Both the position numbers and the translations under genes were made by a program. Of a DNA stretch of 64,000 nucleotides, positions 39,861 through 53,305 are shown in pieces. The notes beneath the pieces were generated by a model, which searched no databases, was not told where the DNA came from, and saw nothing but the letters and a program-made list of their open reading frames with translations. Positions within the stretch are counted from its first letter, which is position 1; each line of letters starts with the position of its first letter. The stretch comes from Polyodon spathula (taxonomy: Eukaryota; Chordata; Actinopteri; Acipenseriformes; Polyodontidae): the NCBI RefSeq assembly GCF_017654505.1, contig NC_054569.1, positions 4,179,492 to 4,243,491 of the forward strand, written 5' to 3'.

Positions 39861-42143
39861 GAACACAAGTATTGTGACAGAAGGCAAAGTGTCTTGGTTA
39901 GTACTCAGTATTTACACCAAGGGACAGTGGACAAAGGTGGTACCAATGCATCACGCAGTAAAAAGTTGTATACAAGAAAGAAGGCCCCAAAAGCAGGGAA
40001 TGTTGGGTAGGGGTGAGAATGGAGGCTTCTGGGTAACTCGACAAGGTCCTTAAAAAGGGACTCGTCTCTCGGGATTTTTCTAAAACAACAACAACGACCG
40101 TTCAGTTTCTTAGGATAGCATTTGGCTTATAAATCAGGAGCATTTAACTTTGATCTTGTTCCTAACAAATCGCTTCATGGCACAATACATTGGTTCGAAG
40201 GCCTGTGTAAACTCACAATAAACTTGGTCCCACAATGATGGCAGATAAACAAAGATAACCATCTTCCATGGCAATGGAAAACGAATGGAATGATAGAACC
40301 ACGAGAGATTCGGCACAATGGTGCAGGAATGGTTGTGCGATCAAACAAATCACGTCAGAACATGCTGTCCATATTACAGAAACTTACTTCAGTGTGGGGC
40401 TTGATGCTTGCTTTGTAAAAACAACAGGGGGAAAAAAAAACAATATAGATGTCCAATTTAGCTTCTCTAGTCTTTTCCAGACTGTGCCTACTTCACAAGC
40501 ACAGCCACATTTTAAAACAGGATAGACCTAAACCACCAATCTATTTCACACCAATAGGAGGCATATTATACTTTACAGGGTGGTTGTCATCACCTCCCAT
40601 TGTGCCAGCCTCTGAAAAGGACGACTGAAGCACTGTGATGGGAGGATTACAAAGTAGTGGACTAGTTTAACCTAGTTTAAAATCACGAATGGCTTGAGGG
40701 CCGCAGCGTGTCGATATACACGCAAACTGGGGACCAGAAACTCACTTCCCAATTGACATTTTACACAAGTACCAAGCTCCTCACAGATAATGTACACGTA
40801 ATGGTTTACCTCCATTTCCACCCCCAGAGCCTAGCGTATGCAAAAACACATTAAGCAAAATGACAAGACCAGCATTTTCACAGTTTGAACTTACAAACTA
40901 GCGACACCATCAGTTATTGTTACCTAGACTGCACACATAATAGAGAATAGAGAAGGCCCCGTGTAAAACGAATGGAGCAGGGCACCAGGCAGCAGTCTTT
41001 CACCACTACAGTCTCTGCAAACGCTAAGAAAGTGAAGGGCATGCCGTCACCAAAACATTTTGAAGGCCATTTTTTGTTGTTTTTTTTTTTTTTTGTTTGT
41101 TTGTTTCCCGTGACGTTTGTTACTGAACAATTTTTTTTTTTTTTTAAATTTAATTTTCTGTACTATCCGCTAAACCTTTCACAACCAAACTATGCTGTAG
41201 TTTTTCAAATACTAGAACAAAGAACACATTTTATTCACACTAGGAGATTCACGCATTCACAGTGCATAAGCTTGCAATTTCAAGAATGAAAGAAAATCTC
41301 AGAAATATACTGTACAAAAAGGAAAAAAAAAAAAAAAAAAAAAAAAAAGGGCTGGTCGATGATTTTATCTTTGAACCCCCAGAATCTTTACCACAACGTC
41401 ACGGTTTTAATTATGTAGCCTTCCAGAATTACATTTAAAAAAAAATAATAATAATTATATATAAAAACAGACTTAAAAAAACATGTTTGCCATTTGAAGG
41501 TGTTATTGATGATAGAACAGAACCCAAACTCAGGACCCTAACACTTACTGCACATGTGTTATTGTTCCCTTAATAAATAAATCACCCCACAATTCTAAAA
41601 AGGCTTAAAAGGGGGATATTCTCTCCTGCTGTAGACACCTTCCCCATGGCTTCTTTAGTCGCACTGAAGTGCTGATCATATTTCTAATGGCAAAGTCGTG
41701 CTATATTTCAGGGTTTTTTTGCTGCCGTATGTTGACTGCTACAGCTTTACAGACTCTAATACCTTGAAGACTGTACTGTATAAATACTAATGTGCTACAG
41801 CGCCGCTCTGGTGGTCACAACGTGGATAGACCCACCTTTACTCCATGCTGTTTAATGTTAACTGTCAAAGCCTGCTGTAGTTAAGCACTGTGGCTCACCT
41901 GGAAAAGACGATGTCTGGGGTCTATGATAAGTACCTTGTGTTGACCAGCCCGGTCTATACAACCCCCATTTTCAATGAGAGACGAGGAGCCTCTGAGAAA
42001 TTAAAAGGAGAGCAACAGCAATACCAATGAAGTGTATGAAACGTTTCTCTATGCATTTATGCAGAGATGACCATGTGATTTTTTTAAGTTGTAAAAAGAA
42101 ATTTCTCATTATTTTTCTTTTTCTGCTTAAAAACCCCACCCAT

Positions 42144-42144
<1 letters not shown>

Positions 42145-42220
<76 letters not shown>

Positions 42221-42236
42221 GATACACACACACACA
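42145..42236. repeat. (TA)n(CA)n compound microsatellite in the ncam1 3' UTR
   Basis: About 33 TA units then CA units with one gata interruption. Complementary in arrangement to the repeat at 42327-42451 (see findings). Confidence 0.95.
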
Positions 42237-42324
42237 GCGTGACTAGAAAGTACTGATTTTTCATCTAAATGCACCATACGTGTGATAGTCACTAACACCA
42301 TTTAAAAGAAAGGATATAAATTAC

Positions 42325-42451
<127 letters not shown>

Positions 42452-42769
42452 CAATTTTCTCGTTCATACCAACAATGGTTTACCCGTTCATACCTGTTCA
42501 TAAATGGGGAAAATTAAAAAAAAAAAATATTGTGTAAACATATAGAATAAAATAAAAGAATCCCTTTCGAGAGGCGAGCATGCTAACTATGGTCTAATAA
42601 TCTAAAAACACCCGGAAAATAATACAAAACGCAAATAAAAAGGCAGTTACTTTTACACTTAATGTTGTTTTGTGTAAAAAAAATGAAACATTTGTGTTTT
42701 TTGTGTAAAACACAAAAACTGGAAACTGGCAAAACCGTTTGTGTCACTTAAATAAAGACTGTCAATTGG

Positions 42770-42772
<3 letters not shown>

Positions 42773-42839
<67 letters not shown>
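42773..42839. repeat. (TA)n microsatellite in the ncam1 3' UTR
   Basis: About 33 TA units without interruption. Confidence 0.95.
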
Positions 42840-42841
<2 letters not shown>

Positions 42842-43382
42842 AAAGCCAAATTTTCATTCAAACCTTCATTTTACTAAGAGCAAGCAAACAGTGCGCATGT
42901 GGATGAAAGCCCAGGTATAGGACTGGTATATGCAAAGTTCCTCTTTCTAAAGCTGTGTTCCCATGGGTTACTCAATCAAACTGACAGTGGGACAGATCTC
43001 CAGTATCCCTTGCAATCCTAGCAATGCAGTGCCTCTCATAACAAGCACTGTTTCAAACAAACAAACGAAACAAACAAAAAGAAAAGTCTGCAGCCTGACT
43101 TGCAATCAGCACGCCAGCTGAAGAGTTTCACTTATTTTTTTTCTTTGCTTTTTGAGAATGCATTTAAAACATATAAACACACACAATTGCAAGTGCACAC
43201 GACTGTATTTCCCTTCTACAAATCTACAAACAGGAGAACGCGTTTTTTTTTTTTTTGAGAAATGATAAAAAGACACTGCAGAAAGAAACCCTTTTTTTGA
43301 TCATTATTGTTATGAGTGGTGTTTATGCTCGTGTGTAATTCTACGTGTCTTCGTTTGTAAAGTTTTCTCTCCCGATGCTGGA

Positions 43383-43503
43383 TCACGCTTTGCTTTCGTT
43401 GGAGTTTGTTTGGCTGGCTTCGTTGGGGACTGTTTTCACTTCGGCCACAGGCTGCTTGATCTCTGCCTCCTCTGGTTTAGTTTTTTCCTCTACTGGAACC
43501 TTC
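43383..43503 (-). CDS. ncam1: NCAM1 last coding exon (mammalian exon 19) with stop codon
   Basis: Shared C-terminus of NCAM-140 and NCAM-180. After the split Glu codon the frame reads KVPVEEKTKPEEAEIKQ, PVAEVKTVPNEASQT, NSNESKA, then TGA. The mammalian protein ends almost identically (AEVKTVPND... NESKA). The acceptor is CTCCTAAACAG|G. The gap of 500 Ns starts only 11 bases upstream of the exon, but the exon itself is complete. Coding length is 121 bases: one base of the split codon, 39 codons and the stop. Confidence 0.95.
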
Positions 43504-46500
43504 CTGTTTAGGAGNNNNNNNNNNNNNNNNNNNNNNNNNNNNNNNNNNNNNNNNNNNNNNNNNNNNNNNNNNNNNNNNNNNNNNNNNNNNNNNNNNNNNN
43601 NNNNNNNNNNNNNNNNNNNNNNNNNNNNNNNNNNNNNNNNNNNNNNNNNNNNNNNNNNNNNNNNNNNNNNNNNNNNNNNNNNNNNNNNNNNNNNNNNNNN
43701 NNNNNNNNNNNNNNNNNNNNNNNNNNNNNNNNNNNNNNNNNNNNNNNNNNNNNNNNNNNNNNNNNNNNNNNNNNNNNNNNNNNNNNNNNNNNNNNNNNNN
43801 NNNNNNNNNNNNNNNNNNNNNNNNNNNNNNNNNNNNNNNNNNNNNNNNNNNNNNNNNNNNNNNNNNNNNNNNNNNNNNNNNNNNNNNNNNNNNNNNNNNN
43901 NNNNNNNNNNNNNNNNNNNNNNNNNNNNNNNNNNNNNNNNNNNNNNNNNNNNNNNNNNNNNNNNNNNNNNNNNNNNNNNNNNNNNNNNNNNNNNNNNNNN
44001 NNNNNNNNNNNNNNAAATGCAAAGAAATTTTAGCAGCTCAATTTAAAAACATGTTCAATCTTTCCTCTTTTTCATCTGGTAAAGGGCAAATTTACTTTTG
44101 CACTGGGGGGGAATAAAAATGAAGAAACAGAAATGCTGTTTCCGACTTTATTAGCTTTGGGGAATAACTGAGCAAGCACAAAGACTGGCCCCACTTTGTT
44201 ATGTAAGGAGTAACGCTACAAAACTAGCAAGACACAACTTTGTGAATTTATTGCTGGCTTTGTTTTTCCTTCCGCTTGCACCGGAGAAAGCTCTAGTTAT
44301 CCACGACATGACTAATTATTTAAATCCTTTTGTGTCGCATAAAAGGGCTGGAATAAAATAATTTAAATGTGCCTCTGCAGAACCTTCGGTTCAGTATAGA
44401 GAAATGTGACAACGTATGGGATTCTATGAAACTAAGAACAGATTTTCTTACAATTATGTGGACAAGACAATCAAGAAAATAAACAAAGAAAGAAAAAAAA
44501 TCCTGCTTTACTAAAGATACCTTTAATCTTACGGTGCAAAACCGACAAAACTGTAACGGCAGGGTGGAAATGCTGATTGATGAAACCGAATGGCTGTGTG
44601 GCAAAGTATTTAGAGGTGACTTCATGCTGTGATACTGGGGTACAAACAACAGCCTCCCTGCCGATGCCTGTTTCACATAAGAAGCTAATCGCTGCATCAG
44701 CTACGAAGATACAAAAATAAAAAATAAAAAACAGGAACGAATGCGGAAGAACAGCAGGACCCACTGGGCTCAATACGACTGCTCCTTCCAGTTGATTTTC
44801 TCATCTATGCATTGTATTTTAAATGTTTTTTTTTGTTTTTTTTTTAAATGCGTTTGCCTTAAGGGTGTCAGCCATTTACATTACAGAACGTTTAAACACC
44901 TCAACGTCCGTTTTCCGGGCAGATCTCTGCAGCTGTTTGCAGCTGTACGTTTTAACACTGTTTAGTTTGGTGTTTACGGAACTGCTCTCTCGGTTGTGTG
45001 TTCTGCAGCCTGCATGAAGCTTCTTTACCAAAACAAGGTACTTCAAGGATTTACGGTCACCACTTCAGTACCAGGTTACATTCACCGATTCAATAGCCTT
45101 TCCTGATCCATTACTGTACTGAAACACGTCTGCCTGAAATCTAGATCACGTTTCTATAAAGCAATGCACTGTGTCCAGGCTGTCGCTTGCTCTGTAGAAG
45201 ATGCCACCTCTTGAATGAGTCAACTGCAAAGTGATGCTGTTCAAACAGCACAAAAGGACTTGTTATAGCAAGTCTACGCTGAACTGACAAATCACAAAAA
45301 CGCAAACTGTACCCTGGTAACGACTGCTCATATAAAGTGTTGTTTTTAGAACAAGGCACGGGGTGGCACCTTGGATACATTGTACTGGAATCAAAGGGGG
45401 TTCGTCTGTTTCTCCAGTAAAGAAATTTGTTTCACCCTGCATGATATTTTGGTGCATTTAGGTCAACAATGCACAACACCTAGAAAGTGCTTGGAATAAA
45501 TCCTTGCAAGCTCAGGGGTCTCTAGTTAGACTAGTCCTTTATTTGTTTCGTAGTCGAGACTCAATCCCATTTAAAGCCTCTTGTATTTTAACTATCGTGA
45601 AGCTGTATCATGGCATCTCCTGTGTACAGGAAGAATTGGAAACTAAAGAAAAAAGGCTTTTCTTTTCATGGGAGGAGGATTGAAGTAAATGCACAGGGCA
45701 CGGTACAATGAATCTGCCTCATTGATGCTGGAAAAGCACTTTCCAGATACAAAATAAAAAAAAAGAGAAGATGAAAAAGAAATGGATGCCAAGGGACCTA
45801 ACAAAGACACGGAAGGACAATAAACTTGCCTAGTAAATGAGATACGAGTCGCATTTCAATCGGACCCGAGCCCAACCAATACCAAATACACCTCTGATGT
45901 TTTTAATAGTTTGAGCGCTCTGTCATGTTATTTTCTTTTCGAAATCTGATCACATGGGCCGTTTTCTTTTTTTATATCCTATCCTAATGAAACGTTTTTC
46001 TACGACTAGGCAGAGAAGATCATGTAATTCAGCAAGCAGTCCCAGTAAGTGTATAGGGAAGATCCTCTATTTTACTTGCTATCGAGAGTGCTGGTTATAT
46101 CAGCTGCTGTGATTACGCTTTCAAAATATACCAGCTGCCTATGAGAATAATACAAATAAATAAAAAATAACTGTAGTCCTTTTGCTTGAAAGTCCACTCA
46201 AAGACTAATGCGTTCATTCAGTTAATATTACTCACAAAGACAAAGTGATGCTGGGAACCGAGTTCTACAATTATTCTCCCTGTATAATCTTTACCAGTGG
46301 CCTATTTAAATTTATAACATTTGTAATTGAGCATCTTGATTTACAGGGCTTTTTAAAATTGTTGCAGCATTTTCTGAAAAGAAACTTAACATTAACAATT
46401 TATTTATTTATTTATTTATTTTTTCGCGGGCTCAGAAGTTGTTTCTTAAACATTTCAGCGTGACTTAAAAATAATAAAAATAAAATTAAAATTAAAGCTG

Positions 46501-47035
46501 ATTTTTGGGAAGGTACCATCAGAGAAAGATTACAAAAAAACCCAAAACATTCAAATGGCATTATAACCTAGATGTAACCATTTCACTTGAACAACCTTGC
46601 ATTGCAGCCACCTCCTCTATACGGTAATCCTGGCTAACCCACCAGGTGGTGTTAACAAAGTCAAAACATTTTCTGGATTTGCAGAAGTCTGGGTGTGGGT
46701 TATCTCTGATTTTTAAAATCGAGCTTTTTAGTTTTACAAAAAAAAAAAAAAAAAAAAAGACATGTGTAAGGTGCCTTAAATAAAGTAACTTCCTGGCTGT
46801 CGTTAGTGTTTAGTCATTAGTTCCAGGAGTGAGACACGCATACAGGCAGAATAATGCGCAAGGGCCCTATCCCTCCACCTGGTGACCGTGCTGAAGCTGT
46901 GAAATTAGTGAAAACAACAACAAAAGAAAAATGCCCCCACAAGCATACAACGTGACACAAAGACGGACGAGACCAGGCAATTAAAGACACCAGAACAAAC
47001 ATGACATTCAACACAAGACTGAGAAGAGGCCATAC
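43504..47035 (-). other. ncam1: ncam1 intron between the NCAM-180 exon and the last exon
   Basis: 3.5 kb including a 500-N gap. AT-rich, with an A run at 46740-46758 and short TTTA repeats near 46405-46420. No exon seen; the gap sits directly against the last-exon acceptor. Confidence 0.7.
43515..44014. other. Assembly gap, 500 N
   Basis: Exactly 500 Ns inside the last ncam1 intron, starting 11 bases upstream of the last coding exon. Most of the acceptor's pyrimidine tract and the branch point are therefore unseen. Confidence 0.99.
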
Positions 47036-47725
47036 TCGTCCTTGGCTGGAGTGGATGGCTTAGTGGAGTCTGCAGCGGCCGGGGCCAGCACAGCAGCCTG
47101 ATTGGCAGCAGGAGGAGGGTCACTTCCCCAGACAGCGAAAACATCCTTTGCGAGGTCAAGGTCCACTCGGATGTCTTCGTTCTGGGACGGCTTCGCGTTG
47201 CTGTCGGGGGCGGAGGGCGTTTTCGGGCTGGTGGGGTTCTTGGCTGCCTCGGCTGGGCTCTTCACCCCGTTGGGCTGTGGCGCTTCATTCTCGGGGCTCT
47301 TGACGGCATCGGTTTTGGGTTTCGGGGGCTCGGCGGTGGGGGTGGGGGTGGAGACAGCCGCTGGAGGGGCCGCGGGGGCTTGAGTCTTGGTGGCGCTTGG
47401 GGCTTTAGGAGCATTGATGGGATTTGGACTAGGAGCTGCTGGGCTGTTGGCAGCTGGGGCATCACTGAGGTCGACCAGTGGGGCAACCTTGGATGCAGCT
47501 TCAGTGGAAGCAGCTGCGGGAGAGGTTGGAGAGTGGACTCCTGCTTTGGGTGTGCTAGCCTGCTGGACGGGGGCAGGGGCAGGGGCGGTTGTACTGGAGG
47601 TGAGAGTGGTAGTCTCACTGGAAGGGCTGTTCTGGGCAGTGGCAAAGGTTTCGGTGATGGTGTCGGAGTTAGTGGCCACAGAAGGGAGCATGTCCTCAAC
47701 AGTAGCTGTGGTGTCGGCAGGGTGC
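47036..47725 (-). CDS. ncam1: NCAM1 NCAM-180-specific cytoplasmic cassette exon (mammalian exon 18)
   Basis: Encodes 230 residues found only in the 180-kDa isoform, which in mammals binds spectrin and is enriched at postsynaptic sites. It opens HPADTTATVEDMLPSV, followed by TNSDTITETFATAQNSP. The bulk is low-complexity Ser/Thr/Pro/Ala, then conserved islands APLVDLSD, KPSQNEDI and DLAKDVFA, ending STPAKDE. Acceptor TCCTCACAG|G; donor GA|GTATGG, a weak donor consistent with regulated splicing. The 690 bases are phase 2 in and phase 2 out, so skipping keeps frame and gives NCAM-140. It is shorter than the roughly 800-base mammalian exon, with losses in the repetitive middle. Long open frames on the opposite strand here only reflect its high GC content. 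Confidence 0.95.
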
Positions 47726-48866
47726 CTGTGAGGATAGGAGTAGAAGAGAGAAAGACAATATAGCAGCAGTGACAGAGAAAAAAGGGGCCAAGGCACAAGC
47801 ACACAGCGTGAGTATGTGAGTGAGTGAGCGAGCGTCGCATGCAAGTCAGAAAGCACGAGAAACAAGTCATAAGCACACGAAGCTTAGCCAGCAAGAAGCT
47901 TCTGAGAAGCCCAAGGGGAAGAAACACACATAAGGTAAAGGGTTAATATCACAGCCATAACAAACAGCTAAAACAGATGCAGCCCTCTTTGTGAATCTAA
48001 ACAAACTAGCCGCTGGCTTTTCCGTTCTAGAATGTGCATCGACTAAGGCGTTATTGGTTGTCGCAGACTCGTAGACTGGATGTGCTTGTACAGAAATCCG
48101 CATTGAATTGTGTGCGCCTGTAGATACGGGCATCATTTCTTTTAGTTGCCGTTTCTGCTATGGCTGTTGTTGTTTGTGTAATAATTGTAGATTTTAACCA
48201 ATACACTGATGGGTGCATCACCAAAGGAATGGTTGGGGCTGATCACAACACAGGCACATTGTACAAAACCACAAAGCCAGACAACAACAACAAGAAAACA
48301 ACACAATAAGGAACAACCAGCAGATGCTAACGCTTCTCACATCAGGGTTATTATTCTTTTTTTGACAGATTAAAACCACAGATAGTTAACACTTTTTTAC
48401 AGCTGTCCTACGCAGTCACATGTATGTTTTTGTGGATTGGTGCAACCCCCTTTAGAGAACCTAATATAATCGTCATTCTTAAAAAAACTTGAAAGTTAAC
48501 CAGTTTAAAACCAGGGCCCGCTACTAACCTGTCCCGCTGTCTACAAGAGCACAGGCATGAATCAAGAAAAGATGACCAGCCTGTAGCCCTGGCATAAAAC
48601 ACTTTACCCATGGATCAATGCCACTGAATGGATTTGAATACCCGCCCTTGAATTCACTGTGTTGAGGAAGGTGATTAAGAATGGAATGGTTTGGAAGAGT
48701 CTGCTTCCTGAGAACCGAGCCGGAATGAGGTGATTGATTCACTGACGAGGCACTCCTGGTTCCGGGGTGCAGTAACAGTGCGATGCACTCCAACTTGAGA
48801 GACCCTTTCAGGGGATCTGAACTGAAAGGCAATGGAGTTGAAGAGCGCTCTGAGTGCTGGGCTTAC
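47726..48866 (-). other. ncam1: ncam1 intron upstream of the NCAM-180 exon
   Basis: 1.14 kb between the GTAAGC donor and the TCCTCACAG acceptor. No repeat element or coding sequence recognised. The open frame that runs through the NCAM-180 exon continues into this intron only as far as about 47865. Confidence 0.75.
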
Positions 48867-48983
48867 TCTGGCTCAGTCAGCGGGGTGGTCTCGTTGGGTT
48901 CTGTCAGGTTTCCCCCATCGTGATTCGGTGTGTGTTCATCCTCGGTCCGCACCTCCACAATGGGCTCCTTAGATTCGTCTTTG
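48867..48983 (-). CDS. ncam1: NCAM1 cytoplasmic exon (mammalian exon 17)
   Basis: Encodes 39 cytoplasmic residues: [31 protein letters not shown] and TTPLTEP, ending in a split Glu codon. It aligns residue for residue with vertebrate NCAM1. The acceptor is TTTCTCTACAG|C and the donor GA|GTAAGC. At 117 bases it is phase 2 in and phase 2 out, so it can splice either to the NCAM-180 cassette or directly to the last exon. Confidence 0.96.
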
Positions 48984-49688
48984 CTGTAGAGAAACACAAC
49001 TCTGCTTAGCCCCTCTACCGGGAACCACTGCAGACAGTCTGCTTAGCCCCTTAACCTGCCCAAAATAACAAATCAAATTACTGCACAGCACTGGAATTAG
49101 CTTGCAGTATTAAAACAGACGGATTACTGCTGTCTGAACAAATTGTTGTTCACCACTTTTTGGGAAGCAGTGTTTATTATTTACGGATTTGGCAGACGCC
49201 TTTATCCAAGACGACTTACAGGTGTTAGAGGGCAGTACAGGATTACAATGCAAGATTCACATTTAAATAAGTTTACAGTCAGTGCAATAAAACTACTAGA
49301 ATACAATATGAACTAGGATGCAACAAGTTATATCTACAGTGACATTGTAGTGCAATAGTGCTAGGACAGGGCATCAGCTGAGGATCCAGTAACAGGGTGC
49401 TGAGGTCAGGCAAGCCCAGTGCAGAGTAGCAGGGGTAGATCAAGCACATAACCTCTGCCTATTGCATTTCACCCACCTGTAATGCGCTGCATAAAATACA
49501 TGTTAAATGCAGCACCGCAACACTGTTAATTGGAGACGTGTCAGAGGTGATCACATATTTAAGAGGAAGAAAAAAACACTGTAATGAAAATAGACACAAA
49601 ATACACTTCCTTTGTACTCAGCACATGGCTACATATTGGAACGGTAAAGTTTCAATGAAATCACAATTCCCCTTGACCGGCTACTCAC
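48984..49688 (-). other. ncam1: ncam1 intron between transmembrane and cytoplasmic exons
   Basis: 705 bases, about 280 of which are the minus-strand copy of the L2-tail-like repeat (49165-49445). The rest shows nothing notable. Confidence 0.8.
49165..49445 (-). mobile_element. L2-tail-like interspersed repeat, copy 2
   Basis: Read on the minus strand it matches copy 1 and ends in cttggataaaggcgtctgcc followed by aaatccgtaaataataaa. It sits inside the 705-base ncam1 intron between the transmembrane and cytoplasmic exons, in the same orientation as the gene. Family name not assigned. Confidence 0.72.
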
Positions 49689-49896
49689 GAGAAAGCAGCT
49701 TTCCCCTCCTCCATGTCCTTGCCCTTGGCTCCCGGGCCGGGCTTGCCACAGAAGTTGACAGCCATGCACATGATGAGGCCGCACTTGTTGAGGAAGTAGC
49801 AGGTGACGTCCACCACCACCAGCAGGATGATGAAGACGACGATGAGGATCCCCACGATGGCACCCGTGCTCAGGCCAGAGCCGGAAGCCGTTTCGT
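49689..49896 (-). CDS. ncam1: NCAM1 transmembrane and juxtamembrane exon (mammalian exon 16)
   Basis: Shared by the NCAM-140 and NCAM-180 isoforms. After a split Asp codon the frame reads ETASGSGLSTGAIVG, then a hydrophobic membrane span (ILIVVFIILLVVV), then DVTCYFLNKCGLIMCMAVNFC and GKPGPGAKGKDMEEGKAAF. The four cysteines just inside the membrane correspond to the known palmitoylation sites. The acceptor is TTTTAACTCAAAG|AC, with a fairly weak pyrimidine tract as expected of an alternative exon; the donor is TC|GTGAGT. The length is 208 bases, phase 1 in and phase 2 out. Confidence 0.96.
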
Positions 49897-52800
49897 CTTT
49901 GAGTTAAAAGAATAAGACGTGGTTAAGAACTAATGAAAAACTGCTGCGCGCTTCAGAACTCAAGATCAAGCTCAGGGAACGAGAAACCATTGTGCTGAAA
50001 CCAGGCATGCATTGAAAATAAATATCTAGTAGGTAAAACGTTCTTATAAAGACGCCTGTCCCCTGACCTCCCGGCAAGAATGGAGCTGCCTCCTTCCCTG
50101 CAACTACCTTTCTTGTTGGGATAAGAAAATACCAACTTTGTTCAAACCACAGAGGACAGTTCTATAGACAAACGTGATATTCTGAACAGTGTGAAACTGA
50201 CCTGTTGTAAAAAAAAATAATAATAATAATAAAACGTAATTCTTTACATTTCATAAATACTGAACAGAAGACCCATGTTATTTGGAAAGTCTATGCACCA
50301 AATAACAAATCATAAAGAAGAAGACCCCTCCTGAAGCCCTTATCAATCTCCTTTTCTTCGTCACTATCTTTACACATCAAGCTCTTTCTCTTTTACAGCT
50401 GTCTACAGATCCTTTAGATAGATAAGCGGCTGATGTAAAAACACGACATCGATTTCAATTCTCTATCAGTGTTTTGTACTTTCATTTAAAACGAAAGCAC
50501 AGAAAATATATACTTACCAGAAATATACCTCAAAGTTTACCAAGCTAAAAAAACTGGGCTACAAACAGGTTAGTAACACTATTATGCGTACATGTATATA
50601 CAGAGTGTTCAGTAAGCTACATATATATACATTTACAATACTGTTTCTACCACCATGAAACACACAGAACGTGCAGCTCTAGTTTTTAATGAAACTGTGG
50701 AAGTCGTTCCAATACTGGAGTAGAGTTAATGGACAGTATCTAAATCACAAAGACCCAGACCGATATGCTCATGGTAATTCTCATATGAGGTACGTGACTG
50801 CACGCTGTTAACTACTGGGTCACAAGTACAAAGAGGTGTAAGTCTAAATGAATCAGTATTGTTGAAATACATCTGACAGGTTAGTCTGTTGGTGACATGA
50901 AGCCCTATTCACAAATCAACATATGTTTTTGATTTAAGTTTATTCTTTCAAAAACTCTCTCTTACCTTAGGGGCAGGGGGTGGGGAGAAAACATATTGAA
51001 AGTTTAAGTTAAGCTTTTGAGAACAGGGCTTGTGGTACAGAGACTTCCATGTCACAACAAATCAAGCAAACTACACTGCAATCCAACATATCAGTGAAAT
51101 AATCATTTAAAGACACGCACCCAAAGAACTGGCACGCACAAAATAACACTGAAGAACGACACAGTAAAAAATAAACCCTTTACCACATATTCTTTCTGTT
51201 TAAACACAAAACACACATCAAATCACACCCAAGTCACACCCCTTTCCTTTATTTATTTATTTATTTTATTAATTTTTATTTTAACATTTCCCGTTCTGAA
51301 AAGTTGTTCCAAATATACAATAAAGAAACTATTGCTATCACGTTGTCACACGCATGCATCGCTCTTGGCATGAATACCTATTACCCAGAGTTCTCTGGGC
51401 TTGGTTTCCAGGCTGCTCACCGATTGGAGGAGGGCGATAGAACCGCTCACCATGCTGAGAAAGCGGGTACACATTTAACAACAGTGCGATTCCTGAGACC
51501 CCCAACAAAAAAAACCACACACACGCTCACAGCGAAAGCACATCTATCAACAGAAAACTCTCGCCGAACAAAATGACAACCACACTCAGCCCACACAAGC
51601 ACTAACAGGTGATTACTACGATAAATACCAATTTCTTGTTGTATTTTTCCGACCTTCAATCTCTTCTCTTCTGTTTTAACAATTCCAACTGGTTCTTTAG
51701 CTAGAGGAAGTAAGTCTCCTCAGATGGTAAGCTGATCCAGATTCCAGCTGCTTCCAGAAGAGAAAGCAGTTTATTCATAACTTTTTTTTTTTTTTTTTTT
51801 TTTTAAAAGGAACTTTTAATGAAGCATTTAAAACTGGTCCCTGGTTAGCCCCTAATTCTGTTTAAACTGGGAATTTCTGTACAAAACTGGTTCAGGGTCT
51901 GTTGTTTCTACATGTCCTCCAATCCAGTACTGGTTGCTGCTATCCACCCCAGGACAACGCTGTAAACGAGATCTCTGATCTATCCTGGATAAGCTGAACT
52001 TGAACTGAACGTGCCTGCAAAGTTTTTTTTTTTTTTTTTAAATGATAATATCTGTAACTCATTAGCTGGCATTCTAAGCCTCCTGCTGGAGTCCTTTCAT
52101 TTGCAGGTGCACACCTGCTCCCACCTCGTGCTAGGAGTGATTGTTTCAGTAAAGCTCATTCTTATTGCTGGTACTGTACATGCTTTGTCTCCACTTGCTC
52201 AAAGCCCAGGTCTTTCATCAATGCTGCGCACATCGTTCTCATCCATCACTTCTGAACAATGACATTGCTCTCGCTGGTTATCAGTGTGCAGTGTTTCTAT
52301 GAGGATGTCTTATGCTAAATGAAACTTTAATTCAGATTGATGAGTACAGCATGTCAAAGCTATCGCGCATGGCTTGAGTCGTCTGTTTTGTAAAATCTTT
52401 CACTGATTTCTCTAAGAAAGGGAATGCGTGCCTAACTGACCTGTACTTGCGTCCTCACAACATGTGCAAATAAAATAAACACAGAGGATTGGAACAGATC
52501 TAAACTACATTGTCCTCATGTCACTATCTTTAAACATGTCTATAAACAGGACTATAATGCTGCTACAGCTACAGTGGTGGTTTCATGGAGTATTCGATGA
52601 AGTGCATTTATTCTATCAATCTACTTCATTTAAACATTGTCCTGTTAGCCTGTTAAACTCAGGGTTCAGTAATAGCTAACCTGGAACAAATCCTTGGTCC
52701 TGCAGTATTTACTGCTGGCAGATTTCACATGCACACCTGCCTCTGCCAGGGTATTGTACTTGGAATAAATAATAAAGAACAATGCTTCCTCTAGCTAAAG

Positions 52801-53169
52801 TAGTTCTCCAGCTCAAGGATGATGTACACCTCAGGTTAAAGCTGCTTGCAAACACATTTAACAATGATATCTGACTGTATTTATACATGTGATCACATAC
52901 GCTGTCAATCCTCCATACTTTTATACTGGGAACACAGGGCCATGCATTTCTACTGAGCTCTTGAGTACAAGCACAGGGGTTTAGGGGAGGCTGGATCATA
53001 AACCCATCCGAAATGTGATTGCAAGTCTTTTTCAGGCTTCGAGGCATTCAGAATCCACAAAAAATAAATATAAAATAATATCACGCATATTCATCATTTG
53101 TGATTCAGCTTTCAGAACCCTGAAAAATGGCTTTACCAACACATTCTGTATAGCATATAATATCTTCAT

Positions 53170-53222
53170 TTTTATATAGCGCCTTTCATAGTGCACAACC
53201 ATCAATTAACGCTTTACAGAGG
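53170..53222. repeat. Short dispersed repeat fragment (tatatagcgcctttca type)
   Basis: Contains ttttatatagcgcctttcat and, 25 bases on, cgctttacagag. I recognise this pair from dispersed repeats in ray-finned fish genomes but cannot name the family. It sits about 90 bases from the foldback element. Confidence 0.3.
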
Positions 53223-53305
53223 TAGGCTGTGAACTGTGCATTATATGCAGAGTCACTTGCAATAGGACATCAATAGCTTATGCAAAGCAAACGCATCCTC
53301 TAATG

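Noticed and set aside
43345..44046. Frames spanning the gap at 43515-44014
   Set aside because: Artefacts of the gap. The plus-strand part is antisense to the real last ncam1 exon.
47102..47763. Three overlapping plus-strand frames of 93-127 residues
   Set aside because: Antisense to the NCAM-180 exon; their Gly/Ala/Val-rich translations reflect the complement of Pro/Ser/Thr codons.
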